From: Listeria sp. PSOL-1
GTDB lineage: Bacteria > Bacillota > Bacilli > Lactobacillales > Listeriaceae
Reading direction: 5' to 3'
DNA: 64,000 nucleotides
NCBI RefSeq assembly: GCF_902806445.1
Contig: NZ_LR760298.1
Span: 1,798,001-1,862,000, forward strand
Position numbers and translations under genes: made by a program. Shown one piece after another: positions 1 to 9,421 of the stretch (within the stretch, counting starts at the first letter, position 1; each line of letters begins with the position of its first letter). The notes under the pieces were generated by a model. That model did no database searches, had not been told where the DNA came from, and saw only the letters and a program-made list of their open reading frames with translations.

Positions 1-273
1 GACTTTTTTGTCGCCTCTTACTTCATAACCTACACGGGTAGGTTCACCGGATTTAGGATCAATAAGCATTACGTTAGAAACGTGAATTGGTGCTTCAACA
101 TTTAAAATCCCACCTTGTGGATTGATGTTAGAAGGTTTGGTATGTTTTTTCACCATATTGATACCTTCAACAATTACACGGTCTTTTTTAGGAAACGCAG
201 CAAGTACTTTGCCTGATTTTCCTTTGTCTTTACCAGTAATAACTTGTACTTTATCACCTTTTTTGACATGCAT
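1..273 (-). CDS. rplX: 50S ribosomal protein L24, 3' end outside window
   Basis: Assembly-initiator protein of the large ribosomal subunit. The frame opens with [19 protein letters not shown], the KOW-type start of bacterial L24, and stays open to base 1, so 91 codons are visible and roughly the last dozen residues of a usual 103 are missing. The ATG follows a good AGGAGGT-type ribosome binding site. It lies immediately downstream of rplN in the standard S10/spc order, so it is co-transcribed with the operon. Confidence 0.97.
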   Translation of the reverse strand, partial: MHVKKGDKVQVITGKDKGKSGKVLAAFPKKDRVIVEGINMVKKHTKPSNINPQGGILNVEAPIHVSNVMLIDPKSGEPTRVGYEVRGDKKV

Positions 274-307
274 TAGTCTAGCACCTCCTTGATTTTGTTG
301 CTTGGTT

Positions 308-712
<405 letters not shown>

Positions 713-741
713 TTATGAACAAAACTTCTTAATTTACTAGT

Positions 742-1005
742 TTAAATAATAACTGCTTCTTCAACGATTTCTAATAAACGGAAATGTTTAGTTGCAGAAA
801 GTGGGCGAGTTTCCATAATGCGGACGATATCGCCAGTTTTTGCAGTGTTATTTTCATCATGCGCTTTGAATTTTTTTGAGTATTTTACGCGTTTTCCGTA
901 TAAGCCATGTTTTTTGTATGTTTCAACTACTACCGTGATTGTTTTGTCCATTTTGTCAGACACAACACGACCAGTATAAACTTTACGCTGATTACGTTCA
1001 GTCAT
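742..1005 (-). CDS. rpsQ: 30S ribosomal protein S17
   Basis: Primary 16S rRNA-binding protein of the small subunit. It has 87 residues, normal length, with the OB-fold signature [17 protein letters not shown] and the block [22 protein letters not shown]. It follows rpmC by about 30 bases and is preceded by an AAGGAGG ribosome binding site. It is part of the uninterrupted minus-strand ribosomal operon. Confidence 0.98.
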   Translation of the reverse strand: MTERNQRKVYTGRVVSDKMDKTITVVVETYKKHGLYGKRVKYSKKFKAHDENNTAKTGDIVRIMETRPLSATKHFRLLEIVEEAVII

Positions 1006-1034
1006 ACATTAAAACCTCCTTATCAATTTTCTTT

Positions 1035-1226
1035 TTAAGCAAGTTCTCTTTCTTTAACAATTGTTTTCATGCGGGCAATTGCTTTACGCACTTCACGAAT
1101 ACGAGCTGTATTTTCCAACTGTCCTGTAGCTAACTGAAAGCGTAAGTTAAAAAGCTCTTCTTTTAGCGTTTTTTCTTGATCTTTAATTTCGGTAGTGGAT
1201 AATTCACGGATATCCTTAGCTTTCAT
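1035..1226 (-). CDS. rpmC: 50S ribosomal protein L29
   Basis: Small helical large-subunit protein near the peptide exit tunnel. I start it at the ATG giving [19 protein letters not shown] (63 residues), which matches the family N terminus; an upstream in-frame ATG would add eight residues and begin further inside rplP. The start overlaps the end of rplP by 11 bases, so its ribosome binding site (GGTGGTGAAG) lies within rplP coding sequence and translation is probably coupled. Confidence 0.96.
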   Translation of the reverse strand: MKAKDIRELSTTEIKDQEKTLKEELFNLRFQLATGQLENTARIREVRKAIARMKTIVKERELA

Positions 1227-1650
1227 TTGCTTCACCACCAATTTCTTCACGTTTTACGATCTTTGTTTTGACCGGCAGTTTGTGTGCTGCAAGGCGTAGT
1301 GCTTCACGCGCTACTTCTTCAGGAACACCTGCAATTTCAAACATAATTTTGCCGCGTTTTACCGGGCTTACCCATCCTTCTGGAGCACCTTTACCTTTAC
1401 CCATCCGAACCCCGATTGGTTTAGAAGTGTAAGATTTATGAGGGAAAATTTTAATCCAAACTTTACCGCCACGTTTCATATAACGAGTCATCGCGATACG
1501 AGCAGCTTCAATCTGGCGGTTTGTGATCCATGAAGCTTCAATAGCTTGTAAACCATATTCACCAAATGCAACTTCTGTTCCGCCTTTAGCACGTCCACGC
1601 ATATTGCCGCGGAATTCACGACGGTATTTTACACGTTTTGGAACTAACAT
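1216..1650 (-). CDS. rplP: 50S ribosomal protein L16
   Basis: Large-subunit protein that helps organise the A-site tRNA region. It is full length at 144 residues, starting [20 protein letters not shown] with the family motifs around [16 protein letters not shown] and GRMGKGKG-like [15 protein letters not shown]. It follows rpsC by two bases and overlaps rpmC, consistent with tight translational coupling inside the S10 operon. Confidence 0.98.
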   Translation of the reverse strand: MLVPKRVKYRREFRGNMRGRAKGGTEVAFGEYGLQAIEASWITNRQIEAARIAMTRYMKRGGKVWIKIFPHKSYTSKPIGVRMGKGKGAPEGWVSPVKRGKIMFEIAGVPEEVAREALRLAAHKLPVKTKIVKREEIGGEANES

Positions 1651-1652
1651 TA

Positions 1653-2309
1653 TTATTTTCCTCCTTCCACATTGTTTTTCTTAGCAGGAAGGACTTCACC
1701 ACGATAAAGCCAAACTTTAACGCCCAATTTACCGTAAGTTGTATCTGCTTCTACATGTGCATAATCAATATCTGCACGTAAAGTATGAAGCGGTACAGTT
1801 CCTTCACTATAATGTTCAGCACGAGCGATATCAGCTCCGCCTAATCGACCCGATACTTGTGTTTTAATTCCTTTAGCGCCAGCACGCATTGTACGTTGAA
1901 TTGCTTGTTTTTGTGCACGACGGAAAGATACACGATTTTCTAATTGACGTGCAATGTTTTCACCAACAAGTTTTGCATCAAGATCTGGACGTTTGATTTC
2001 AACAATATTGATGTGAACACGTTTTTGAGTTAAATCGTTTAGGTTTTTACGAAGTGCTTCTACTTCAGAACCACCTTTACCGATAACCATTCCAGGTTTA
2101 GCAGTATGAATAGTAATATTTACACGATTAGCGGCACGTTCAATTTCCACACGAGAAACAGAAGCATCAGCTAAACGTTTTTCAATGTAATCACGAATAC
2201 GCAAATCTTCATGTAAGAAGTTAGCATAATCTTTTTTAGCGTACCATTTGGAATCCCAATCACGGATGACGCCGATACGGAAACCTATAGGATTTACTTT
2301 TTGACCCAA
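1653..2309 (-). CDS. rpsC: 30S ribosomal protein S3
   Basis: Small-subunit head protein lining the mRNA entry channel. The 218-residue product starts [20 protein letters not shown] and has the KH-domain loop [17 protein letters not shown] and the C-terminal domain with [13 protein letters not shown]. Length and order (rplV-rpsC-rplP) are standard; the start lies two bases after the rplV stop. Confidence 0.98.
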   Translation of the reverse strand: MGQKVNPIGFRIGVIRDWDSKWYAKKDYANFLHEDLRIRDYIEKRLADASVSRVEIERAANRVNITIHTAKPGMVIGKGGSEVEALRKNLNDLTQKRVHINIVEIKRPDLDAKLVGENIARQLENRVSFRRAQKQAIQRTMRAGAKGIKTQVSGRLGGADIARAEHYSEGTVPLHTLRADIDYAHVEADTTYGKLGVKVWLYRGEVLPAKKNNVEGGK

Positions 2310-2311
2310 TG

Positions 2312-2668
2312 TTATCCCTCCTTATTCTCAGTTACCACAACTGTGATGTGGCTAGTACGTTTATTAATTGCACTTGCACGACCTTGTGCACGTGGGCGGA
2401 AGCGTTTCAAAGTTGGACCTTCGTCAACGAAAGCTTCAGAAATCAGTAAGTTATTAATGTCTAAATCATAGTTATGCTCAGCATTTGCCATAGCAGATTT
2501 TAAAACTTTTTCAATGATTGGGGAAGCCGCTTTTGGAGTATACTTCAAAATAGCGATAGCTTCGCCTACTTGCTTGCCTCGGATTAAATCAATAACGATT
2601 CTCGCTTTACGAGGAGCAATACGAACCGTTTTGGCAACGGCTTTAGCGCTTGTTATTTCATTTGCCAT
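2312..2668 (-). CDS. rplV: 50S ribosomal protein L22
   Basis: Large-subunit protein whose extended loop lines the exit tunnel constriction. The product has 118 residues with the signature [18 protein letters not shown] and the conserved C-terminal stretch [13 protein letters not shown]. The loop looks canonical, with no insertion of the kind linked to macrolide resistance. Context is rpsS upstream and rpsC two bases downstream. Confidence 0.98.
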   Translation of the reverse strand: MANEITSAKAVAKTVRIAPRKARIVIDLIRGKQVGEAIAILKYTPKAASPIIEKVLKSAMANAEHNYDLDINNLLISEAFVDEGPTLKRFRPRAQGRASAINKRTSHITVVVTENKEG

Positions 2669-2689
2669 TAGGATTATCCTCCTCTCGAA

Positions 2690-2968
2690 TTATCGTTTAG
2701 TTTTTTTATCGTCGCCCGCATGACCACGGTACGTACGAGTTGGTGCGAATTCACCTAATTTATGACCTACCATGTCTTCTTGAACATAGACAGGAACGTG
2801 TTTACGTCCATCATATACAGCAATTGTTAATCCCACAAAGTTAGGGAAAATTGTAGAACGACGAGACCAGGTTTTGATTACTTGTTTTTTCTCGCTGCCA
2901 CTAGCAACTTCTACTTTTTTCATTAAGTGGTCATCGACAAAAGGTCCTTTTTTTAAACTACGACCCAT
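2690..2968 (-). CDS. rpsS: 30S ribosomal protein S19
   Basis: Small-subunit head protein that pairs with S13 near the A-site finger. I begin it at the ATG giving [20 protein letters not shown] (92 residues, the family length), placed a few bases after GAAAGGAGGT. An upstream in-frame ATG would add 21 residues found in no S19 I know. The end of the protein, [11 protein letters not shown], is typical. Confidence 0.98.
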   Translation of the reverse strand: MGRSLKKGPFVDDHLMKKVEVASGSEKKQVIKTWSRRSTIFPNFVGLTIAVYDGRKHVPVYVQEDMVGHKLGEFAPTRTYRGHAGDDKKTKR

Positions 2969-3057
2969 GACGGAACCTCCTTTCGTATAGTCAGGAAGCT
3001 CAGAGAACTCTCTGTGCTGTCCTGCTACCAAAAAATAAATTTAAGCTTGCTCGATAA

Positions 3058-3891
3058 TTATTTACCTTTACGACGACGTACGATAAATTTATCGGAGTTA
3101 TTGTTTTTCTTACGCGTTTTGTAACCAAGTGTTGGTTTGCCCCAAGGAGACATTGGAGATTTACGTCCGATTGGTGCTTTACCTTCACCACCACCGTGCG
3201 GGTGATCATTCGGGTTCATAACAGATCCGCGGACAGTTGGGCGTTTGCCTAACCAGCGAGAACGACCTGCTTTACCAATATTAATAAGTTCGTGTTGTTC
3301 GTTACCAACTTGACCGATTGTAGCACGGCAAGTAGCTAAGATCATGCGAACTTCGCCAGAGTTAAGACGAATAAGGACATATTTTCCTTCTTTACCAAGA
3401 ACTTGAGCACTTGTACCAGCTGAACGAACTAATTGTCCGCCTTTTCCTGGTTTAAGTTCGATATTGTGAATAACAGTACCCACTGGAATATCTTTAAGTT
3501 CTAGTGCATTACCAACTTTGATGTCGGCTTCTGCTCCAGAATGAATGGTTTGGCCAACTTCTAGGCCTTTAGCTGCGATGATGTAGCGTTTTTCTCCATC
3601 AACGTAGTGAATAAGTGCAATATTTGCTGAGCGGTTAGGATCGTATTCAATTGTAGCAACACGACCTGGCACGCCATCTTTATTACGTTTGAAATCAATC
3701 ACGCGGTATTGACGTTTATGGCCACCGCCGTGATGACGAACAGTTAACTTACCTTGGTTATTACGGCCAGCTTTCTTTTTCAAAGGACGAAGTAAAGATT
3801 TTTCTGGGGTACTTGTTGTAATCTCAGCAAAATCAGAACTTGTCATATGACGGCGGCCGTTTGTGGTAGGTTTGTACTTTTTAATCGCCAT
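3058..3891 (-). CDS. rplB: 50S ribosomal protein L2
   Basis: Core 23S-binding protein needed for subunit joining and peptidyl transferase activity. It has 277 residues, the normal length, beginning [20 protein letters not shown]. The conserved C-terminal block [22 protein letters not shown] contains the functionally important histidine region. It is located between rplW and rpsS as in other Firmicutes. Confidence 0.98.
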   Translation of the reverse strand: MAIKKYKPTTNGRRHMTSSDFAEITTSTPEKSLLRPLKKKAGRNNQGKLTVRHHGGGHKRQYRVIDFKRNKDGVPGRVATIEYDPNRSANIALIHYVDGEKRYIIAAKGLEVGQTIHSGAEADIKVGNALELKDIPVGTVIHNIELKPGKGGQLVRSAGTSAQVLGKEGKYVLIRLNSGEVRMILATCRATIGQVGNEQHELINIGKAGRSRWLGKRPTVRGSVMNPNDHPHGGGEGKAPIGRKSPMSPWGKPTLGYKTRKKNNNSDKFIVRRRKGK

Positions 3892-3934
3892 GTTTTTCCC
3901 TCCTCGTTAGATTTTTTTATTCTAAACGTTTGAA

Positions 3935-4219
3935 TTAAACTTCAAAAAATTGGATTTCTTTACTTTCAGCTGTCAACGTAACAATCGCCTTACGACGTTT
4001 GTTAGTATAGCCAGCATAACGTCCCATGCGTTTCTTTTTACCTTTGTAGTTCATAATGTTTACTTTAGAAACTTTCACTTCAAAGATTTCTTCGATCGCA
4101 TATTTTACTTGAGTTTTTGTAGCGCGAGTATCTACTTCAAATGTGTACTTCTTGTCATCAAGAACACTTGTAGATGCTTCAGTTACAACTGGGCGCTTAA
4201 TGATGTCGCGTGCATCCAT
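3935..4219 (-). CDS. rplW: 50S ribosomal protein L23
   Basis: Exit-tunnel protein that docks trigger factor and signal recognition particle. The product has 94 residues, begins [20 protein letters not shown] and contains the segment [19 protein letters not shown]. The ATG overlaps the rplD stop by one base (TAATG arrangement), which suggests translational coupling. Confidence 0.98.
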   Translation of the reverse strand: MDARDIIKRPVVTEASTSVLDDKKYTFEVDTRATKTQVKYAIEEIFEVKVSKVNIMNYKGKKKRMGRYAGYTNKRRKAIVTLTAESKEIQFFEV

Positions 4220-4842
4220 TATGCAAGCACCTCCTCTATCTTTTCGGCTGCTGCTTTTGTCACAATTAATTTATTGTAGCGAGCAACTTCTAATACTGAG
4301 ATACTTTCAGCTGGAATAACTTTAATGCCTTGTAAGTTACGTGCAGATAGCTCTACATTTTCACTTTCACCAGAAACGACGATTAATGCTTTTGTATCTA
4401 CAGAAATTCCTTTAAGGAAAGCAACAAATTCTTTTGTTTTTGGTGCATTAAATGCTAAGTCTTCAAGCACGATTAGATTCTCTTCTTGTACTTTAGAAGA
4501 TAAAATAGATTTAATAGCTAAGCGGCGAACTTTCTTTGGTAATTTGTACGCATAAGAACGAGGGGTTGGACCGAATACAGTACCACCACCACGCCATTGC
4601 GGGGAACGGATCGAACCTTGACGAGCACGACCTGTACCTTTTTGACGCCATGGTTTACGACCACCACCACGTACTTCAGAACGAGTTTTTACTTTATGAG
4701 TTCCTTGACGTAAGGAAGCTCTTTGGCTCAAAATCACTTCTGTCACAACATCTGTATTTGGCTCAATTCCAAAAACAGCATCATTTAAAGTGATTTCGCC
4801 TGCTTGTGATCCGTCTTGTTTAAGTAATCTTAGTTTTGGCAT
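4219..4842 (-). CDS. rplD: 50S ribosomal protein L4
   Basis: Tunnel-lining large-subunit protein, known in several bacteria as an autogenous regulator of the S10 operon. It is full length (207 residues) with the long basic loop containing [19 protein letters not shown], in which no mutation is apparent. It lies between rplC and rplW. Whether it acts on the leader at the head of this operon cannot be told from sequence. Confidence 0.98.
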   Translation of the reverse strand: MPKLRLLKQDGSQAGEITLNDAVFGIEPNTDVVTEVILSQRASLRQGTHKVKTRSEVRGGGRKPWRQKGTGRARQGSIRSPQWRGGGTVFGPTPRSYAYKLPKKVRRLAIKSILSSKVQEENLIVLEDLAFNAPKTKEFVAFLKGISVDTKALIVVSGESENVELSARNLQGIKVIPAESISVLEVARYNKLIVTKAAAEKIEEVLA

Positions 4843-4867
4843 TCGTTAGTCCTCCTTTCCAAATAAA

Positions 4868-5497
4868 TTATTTAGCTTTTATAGCAGCTTTAATTTGAAC
4901 TAATGATTTTTTTGCACCAGGAACATTACCTTTAACTAAAAGTAAGTTCTTTTCTGCATCTACTCTTACAATTTCCAAGTTTTGAATAGTGGTTTGATTT
5001 CCACCTGTGCGACCTGGAAGACGCTTATTTTTGAAAACACGGTTAGGTGCTACTGGACCCATTGAACCCGGGCGACGATGGTAACGAGAACCGTGAGCCA
5101 TTGGGCCGCGCGATTGTCCGTGGCGTTTAATTACACCTTGGAAACCTTTACCTTTCGATACGCCTGTCGCGTCCACGATGTCACTTGCTGTGAATACGTC
5201 TACTTTTACTTCTGAACCAATCTCATACTCATCTAAGTTAACATCGCGTAATTCGCGAATGAAGCGCTTAGGAGCAGTATTGGCTTTTGCTACATGACCT
5301 TTTTCGGGTTTATTTGCTAAAACTTCGCGTTTATCTTCAAAGCCGATTTGTACAGCTTGATATCCGTCTGTTTCAGTTGTTTTCTTTTGAAGCACGATGT
5401 TTTGTCCTGCTTCGATAACTGTTACTGGAATTAATTCTCCATTTTCAGTGAAAACTTGTGTCATCCCTACTTTTCTACCTAAGATTCCTTTGGTCAT
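4868..5497 (-). CDS. rplC: 50S ribosomal protein L3
   Basis: Early assembly protein near the peptidyl transferase centre. It has 209 residues, starting [20 protein letters not shown], with the conserved central loop around [19 protein letters not shown] and [15 protein letters not shown]. It is second in the operon after rpsJ, with an AGGAGGTGTG ribosome binding site before the start. Confidence 0.98.
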   Translation of the reverse strand: MTKGILGRKVGMTQVFTENGELIPVTVIEAGQNIVLQKKTTETDGYQAVQIGFEDKREVLANKPEKGHVAKANTAPKRFIRELRDVNLDEYEIGSEVKVDVFTASDIVDATGVSKGKGFQGVIKRHGQSRGPMAHGSRYHRRPGSMGPVAPNRVFKNKRLPGRTGGNQTTIQNLEIVRVDAEKNLLLVKGNVPGAKKSLVQIKAAIKAK

Positions 5498-5536
5498 GAG
5501 TCACACCTCCTGTTAATTATAATTTTAAAAAATGAT

Positions 5537-6022
<486 letters not shown>

Positions 6023-6028
6023 TTATCT

Positions 6029-6057
6029 ATTATACACGTGTTTCTCTTCGTTATCAA
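6029..6057 (-). promoter_or_regulatory. SigA promoter of the S10 operon
   Basis: On the minus strand a TTGATA -35 box (6052-6057) and a perfect TATAAT -10 box (6029-6034) are separated by exactly 17 bases. They lie upstream of the rpsJ leader and downstream (in transcription direction) of the fmnA-like gene end, so the ribosomal operon does not depend on read-through from the EET genes. Confidence 0.85.
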
Positions 6058-6079
6058 CCAATTTCTCAAAAAAGTTATT

Positions 6080-6880
6080 TCAAGTAGTTCGAAGCATAAC
6101 CAACACCATCGTTATTAAAAGAAAAAGCATTAATGTTGCACCATCCAATAAATGCCAATGGAGGATGTGAAACTTTGTCCGCTGATTCCCGCCTTGATAA
6201 CCACGCGCTTCCATTGCATTTGCCAAATCCTCAGCTCGATTAAATGAGCTGACAAAAAGCGGAATGAAAATTGGAACAACAGATTTCATTTGTTGAAACA
6301 AATTTCCTACGCCAAACTCCACGCCTCGCGCTTGTTGTGCTTTCATAATTTTTTCAGTTTCTTCCACCAAAGTAGGAACAAATCGCAAAGCTACAGAAAC
6401 CATTAAAGCAACATCTTGTACTGGGACGTTGATATATTTAAATGGATAAAGCCAATACTCGATTGCACGCATTAAATCCATCGGTGTTGTCGTAAGCATA
6501 ACTAGCGTTGACATCATAATAATTAAAATAAAACGAATAAAAATATACGTTCCCTTTATCAACCCAAAAGAAGATACTGCAACCGGTCCCCATGTGAAAT
6601 AAACTGTACCACCTATTGTAAAAAGAACTTGCATCATTACTGTAAATAAAATCAACCAAATAAGCGGTCTAATCCCCTTCATAAATGCGGTCAGCTTAAT
6701 TCCTGTAAGCATCATAGTAAACAACGTAAATAAGACTAGCAAAACATTACTAACTAGATTATTCGCTAAAAATAAAATACCAATGAAATAAATACCAGCA
6801 AGTAATTTCGTCCGTGCATCAAGTTTATGAATGAGAGACTCTCCTGGCACATAACGTCCAAATATCAACTTATCGATCAT
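6080..6880 (-). CDS. fmnA: EcfT-family transmembrane protein, probable FmnA
   Basis: Membrane coupling subunit of an energy-coupling-factor transporter. The 266-residue protein is rich in membrane helices and has the two cytoplasmic coupling motifs of the family, AQQARGVEF and AMEARGY. In Listeria the EET locus contains a dedicated EcfT paralogue, FmnA, which works with EcfA ATPases and RibU to move flavin across the membrane for flavinylating extracytosolic proteins. Position next to dmkA and the S10 operon supports that assignment over the housekeeping EcfT normally found after rplQ, but sequence alone cannot separate the two. The start follows GGAGG, 18 bases after dmkA, so the two are co-transcribed. 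Confidence 0.75.
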   Translation of the reverse strand: MIDKLIFGRYVPGESLIHKLDARTKLLAGIYFIGILFLANNLVSNVLLVLFTLFTMMLTGIKLTAFMKGIRPLIWLILFTVMMQVLFTIGGTVYFTWGPVAVSSFGLIKGTYIFIRFILIIMMSTLVMLTTTPMDLMRAIEYWLYPFKYINVPVQDVALMVSVALRFVPTLVEETEKIMKAQQARGVEFGVGNLFQQMKSVVPIFIPLFVSSFNRAEDLANAMEARGYQGGNQRTKFHILHWHLLDGATLMLFLLITMVLVMLRTT

Positions 6881-6898
6881 TCCACAGCTAGCCTCCTT

Positions 6899-7855
6899 TT
6901 AAAACAGCGAACAGAAAACACTTGCTCCCATCAATAACACCAATGTAGCATTAATTAAAATAAAATTTTTAATACTAATAGCAAATGTCCTTTCTTTTAC
7001 TTGTTCTCGATTGAACTTTGCTAAATTTTGCATAACAGGATAAACAATCAGTAGCGATAATAACATAATTGGGTGCAAAAAATCAATGACGACAGCGACC
7101 ACGATTGCTAAAAATGAAGTATAATACAAAATATTAAACAATAAAACAGCCGCTTTTCTTCCTATATAATAGGGAAGTGTATAGCGATGATTCCGGATGT
7201 CCTCTTCTAAGTCACAAATATTATTAGCTAACATAATATTGGCTGTTGTAAAAATACATGGTAAAGAAATAATACCAATGCGAATAATCTCAACCACATT
7301 CACTCGTAGGAATAGCCATTCCCCTTGCCAAATGAGGTTCGCAATTCCAGCGGCATAAGCATTGACATAGACTGCTAAGAAAAAAATTCCAAACCCCATT
7401 GTTACACCAGAAAAAAATTCTCCTAGTGGCATACGCGAAAGTGGCACAGGACCAAAAGTATATAAAATCCCAACACAAAAACAAGCAAACCCAATAAAAA
7501 GAACAAGCAAGTCCGTCCGCACCAAAAGCCAGATACCAAGCAAGCTTGCACTGAAAAACATGGTAAAAATAAGTATAATAACTGCTCGCGCCTTCATGTG
7601 ATATTTACCAATAACATTGCTTGTTTTCCGAAAATCATAGTTATGATTATCTGTTGCTTTCCGGTAATCCATATAGTTATTAATTGCCGTAGTCGTTAAA
7701 TCAAAAATAAACATCGAACTAAAAAAGATAAGCGTATTCTGCCAATCAAATACCTGGTATTGATAAACGACAAACAATGTCCCAATCATAAAGGGGAAAA
7801 CACTGGCAATTTTAGTTTGAATTTCTACTAATTTAAGAAAAGTTGAAAAGCTCAA
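6899..7855 (-). CDS. dmkA: UbiA-family prenyltransferase of the EET locus (DmkA)
   Basis: Polytopic membrane enzyme of 318 residues that would attach a polyprenyl chain to a naphthoquinone precursor to make the demethylmenaquinone used in extracellular electron transfer. The two Asp-rich motifs of the UbiA/MenA family are visible as NNYMDYRKATDNHNYD (about residues 58-75) and NNICDLEEDIRNHRYT (about 210-225). About eight or nine membrane spans follow the family pattern. The start is TTG, ten bases after AAAGGAG. It is a second MenA-like enzyme, presumably distinct from housekeeping MenA. In L. monocytogenes fmnB lies just upstream; here it does not. Confidence 0.88.
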   Translation of the reverse strand: MSFSTFLKLVEIQTKIASVFPFMIGTLFVVYQYQVFDWQNTLIFFSSMFIFDLTTTAINNYMDYRKATDNHNYDFRKTSNVIGKYHMKARAVIILIFTMFFSASLLGIWLLVRTDLLVLFIGFACFCVGILYTFGPVPLSRMPLGEFFSGVTMGFGIFFLAVYVNAYAAGIANLIWQGEWLFLRVNVVEIIRIGIISLPCIFTTANIMLANNICDLEEDIRNHRYTLPYYIGRKAAVLLFNILYYTSFLAIVVAVVIDFLHPIMLLSLLIVYPVMQNLAKFNREQVKERTFAISIKNFILINATLVLLMGASVFCSLF

Positions 7856-7929
7856 TCGTTTTTAACTCCTTTTATTGGTGAATTTTCTTTGATAAAAAAC
7901 GCAGCGATGGTTAAGAGCCTAGGACATGA

Positions 7930-8085
7930 ACAAAATAAATCCGCGACAAACGCTCGCATTTAAAAAGTTTGCCAGACTTCCGGTTCTTACGTACAATTGT
8001 ACGCTCTGTTTCCGGCTTCTGGCAAACCTTTTCAATACAAACCGCTTTCGCTCGATTTGTCGTATGCGAAATGTAGAACCTATGC
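7930..8085 (+). repeat. 156-bp palindromic intergenic repeat, copy A
   Basis: This stretch has a close inverted copy at 44781-44936. The core has converging arms (AGTTTGCCAGACTTCCGG and CCGGCTTCTGGCAAAC) around a centre rich in GTAC steps, so the transcript would fold into a long hairpin. The flanks (CGCTTTCGCTCGATTTGT, GAAATGTAGAACCTA) are shared by both copies. It fills the space between dmkA and pplA in which fmnB would be expected. No transposase is present; it could be a MITE-like or REP-like element that also terminates transcription. Confidence 0.85.
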
Positions 8086-8151
8086 TAATTTTTAAAATCG
8101 AATTTCCTTAAAAATAGAGCTGAAAGATTTTTCATGTACAATCCTTTAAAA

Positions 8152-9051
8152 TCATTCAGATTCGACTTTATTATAAACTACAATTTTAGATGTATCACCT
8201 TTTTGAGCTGCATTTTTAAGTTGCGCAGCGTAGGTTACAAATTGGGTAGAAGATTCTGTTGCACCAGATACTGTATCTACCTCTCCTGGTTCTTGTTTTT
8301 TCTCAAACGATTTGTTAAGGGCTGGGATATATTCTTTAGGGCCAACACCTGTTTTTTCTTTCATATTTTTTTCATAGTCAGCGTCATCTGTTTTCTTTTG
8401 GCCATCTTTGTTTACGTAATTATAATCAGATTTAGTAATTTTCCCATCTTTTACTTCCATTGTGAAAACGACGCGGTAATTATGTGCATAATTTTTTTCT
8501 TCAAGTGAATATTTGCCATCTTTCATTTTAGCATCATTATTGATTTCAATTGTTGTAGTATCGCCTTTTTGAGCTGCTTGGATTAGTTGATTAGCGTAAT
8601 TTCTGAATGTATTAGAAGAATGTGTTGCACCAGCAACAACAGCAACTTGGTTAGCCGCTTGTTTTTTCACTAGAGCATCATTCAATTGTTTTAAGTATTC
8701 TTTAGGGCCAACGCCTGTTTTTTCTTTCATTGTTTTTTCGTAGTCAGCGTCAGCAGATTTTAATTTGCCATCTTTATCTTTGTAATCGTAGTTTGCTTTT
8801 GTAATTTTACCATCTGTTACTTTCATAGACATAAATGCTTTCCAACCATTTTTGTCAGCATTTTGTTCTTCTAACTTGTAAGTGCCATCTGTTAAAGTAC
8901 CGTCTGTTTTAGTGATTTTATCTGCTGTATTTTTTTGCCTTGTGTTTGTATTTTTCTGGTCTGACGTTGGATTAGTGTTGCCACAAGCTACAAGCAACAT
9001 GCTTGACGCTACAACAGCAGTTACTCCCATTGCTACTTTTTTTACTTCCAT
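8152..9051 (-). CDS. pplA: Flavinylated surface lipoprotein PplA, two FMN-binding domains
   Basis: Extracytosolic electron carrier of the Listeria EET pathway, receiving electrons from membrane quinol. The 299-residue product starts with a lipoprotein signal peptide ending in the lipobox LVAC (Cys about residue 23). Two similar domains of about 120 residues follow, each with the block DADYEKxMKEKTGVGPKEY and a flavinylation-type motif, AGATHSS in the first and SGATESS in the second, in which the Thr would carry covalent FMN. In L. monocytogenes the signal peptide is processed to a peptide pheromone; that is not tested here. The partner FMN transferase gene, fmnB, is missing from its usual adjacent place. 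Confidence 0.93.
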   Translation of the reverse strand: MEVKKVAMGVTAVVASSMLLVACGNTNPTSDQKNTNTRQKNTADKITKTDGTLTDGTYKLEEQNADKNGWKAFMSMKVTDGKITKANYDYKDKDGKLKSADADYEKTMKEKTGVGPKEYLKQLNDALVKKQAANQVAVVAGATHSSNTFRNYANQLIQAAQKGDTTTIEINNDAKMKDGKYSLEEKNYAHNYRVVFTMEVKDGKITKSDYNYVNKDGQKKTDDADYEKNMKEKTGVGPKEYIPALNKSFEKKQEPGEVDTVSGATESSTQFVTYAAQLKNAAQKGDTSKIVVYNKVESE

Positions 9052-9421
9052 GAAACATCCCCACCTTTTGGCTTATTAAATGCTCGTGATATCACAAACA
9101 AACTAACAAAATGATATCACTAATACATACAAATAATATCATCTCGTCCACTTTTTGTCCATAACTCTCTAAATCACAAAATACGATAAATCTTCTGAAA
9201 ACAACGCCGGAAGAAAATTACTTTATAATACAAAAAAAGTTTTTATTTTGATCATAATTCATTTTTCAATACAAAATAACCTCTTTGTATTTTATTACTA
9301 TTTATCTTTATAAGGTAGACACACCTACGCTAATCTGTTAAACTATGTTAGTCATAATCATATTTTTACTGTTCTTTCGCATTATTTTTGTGAACAAAAT
9401 TACAAGGAGTTGAGAAAGCAT
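9052..9421. other. Divergent pplA-ndh2 intergenic region with repeated TGATATCA dyads
   Basis: This 370-bp AT-rich region must hold promoters for both pplA and ndh2. The palindrome TGATATCA occurs at 9087-9094 (inside GTGATATCAC) and again at 9112-9119, 25 bases apart, with a partial TAATATCA at about 9134. These may be sites for a dimeric regulator near the pplA promoter. A weak SigA-like pair for ndh2 (TTGTAT, then TTATAA after 17 bases) lies around 9285-9315. I see no small gene here. Confidence 0.4.

Noticed and set aside
6080-6880. Housekeeping EcfT of the ecfA1-ecfA2-ecfT operon
   Set aside because: No ATPase genes adjoin it, and it is coupled to dmkA in the EET locus, so FmnA is the better call, though not certain.
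8134-8508. Plus-strand frame opposite pplA
   Set aside because: It lies almost wholly inside the well-supported lipoprotein gene, is Phe/Cys-rich in the manner of antisense frames and has no ribosome binding site.
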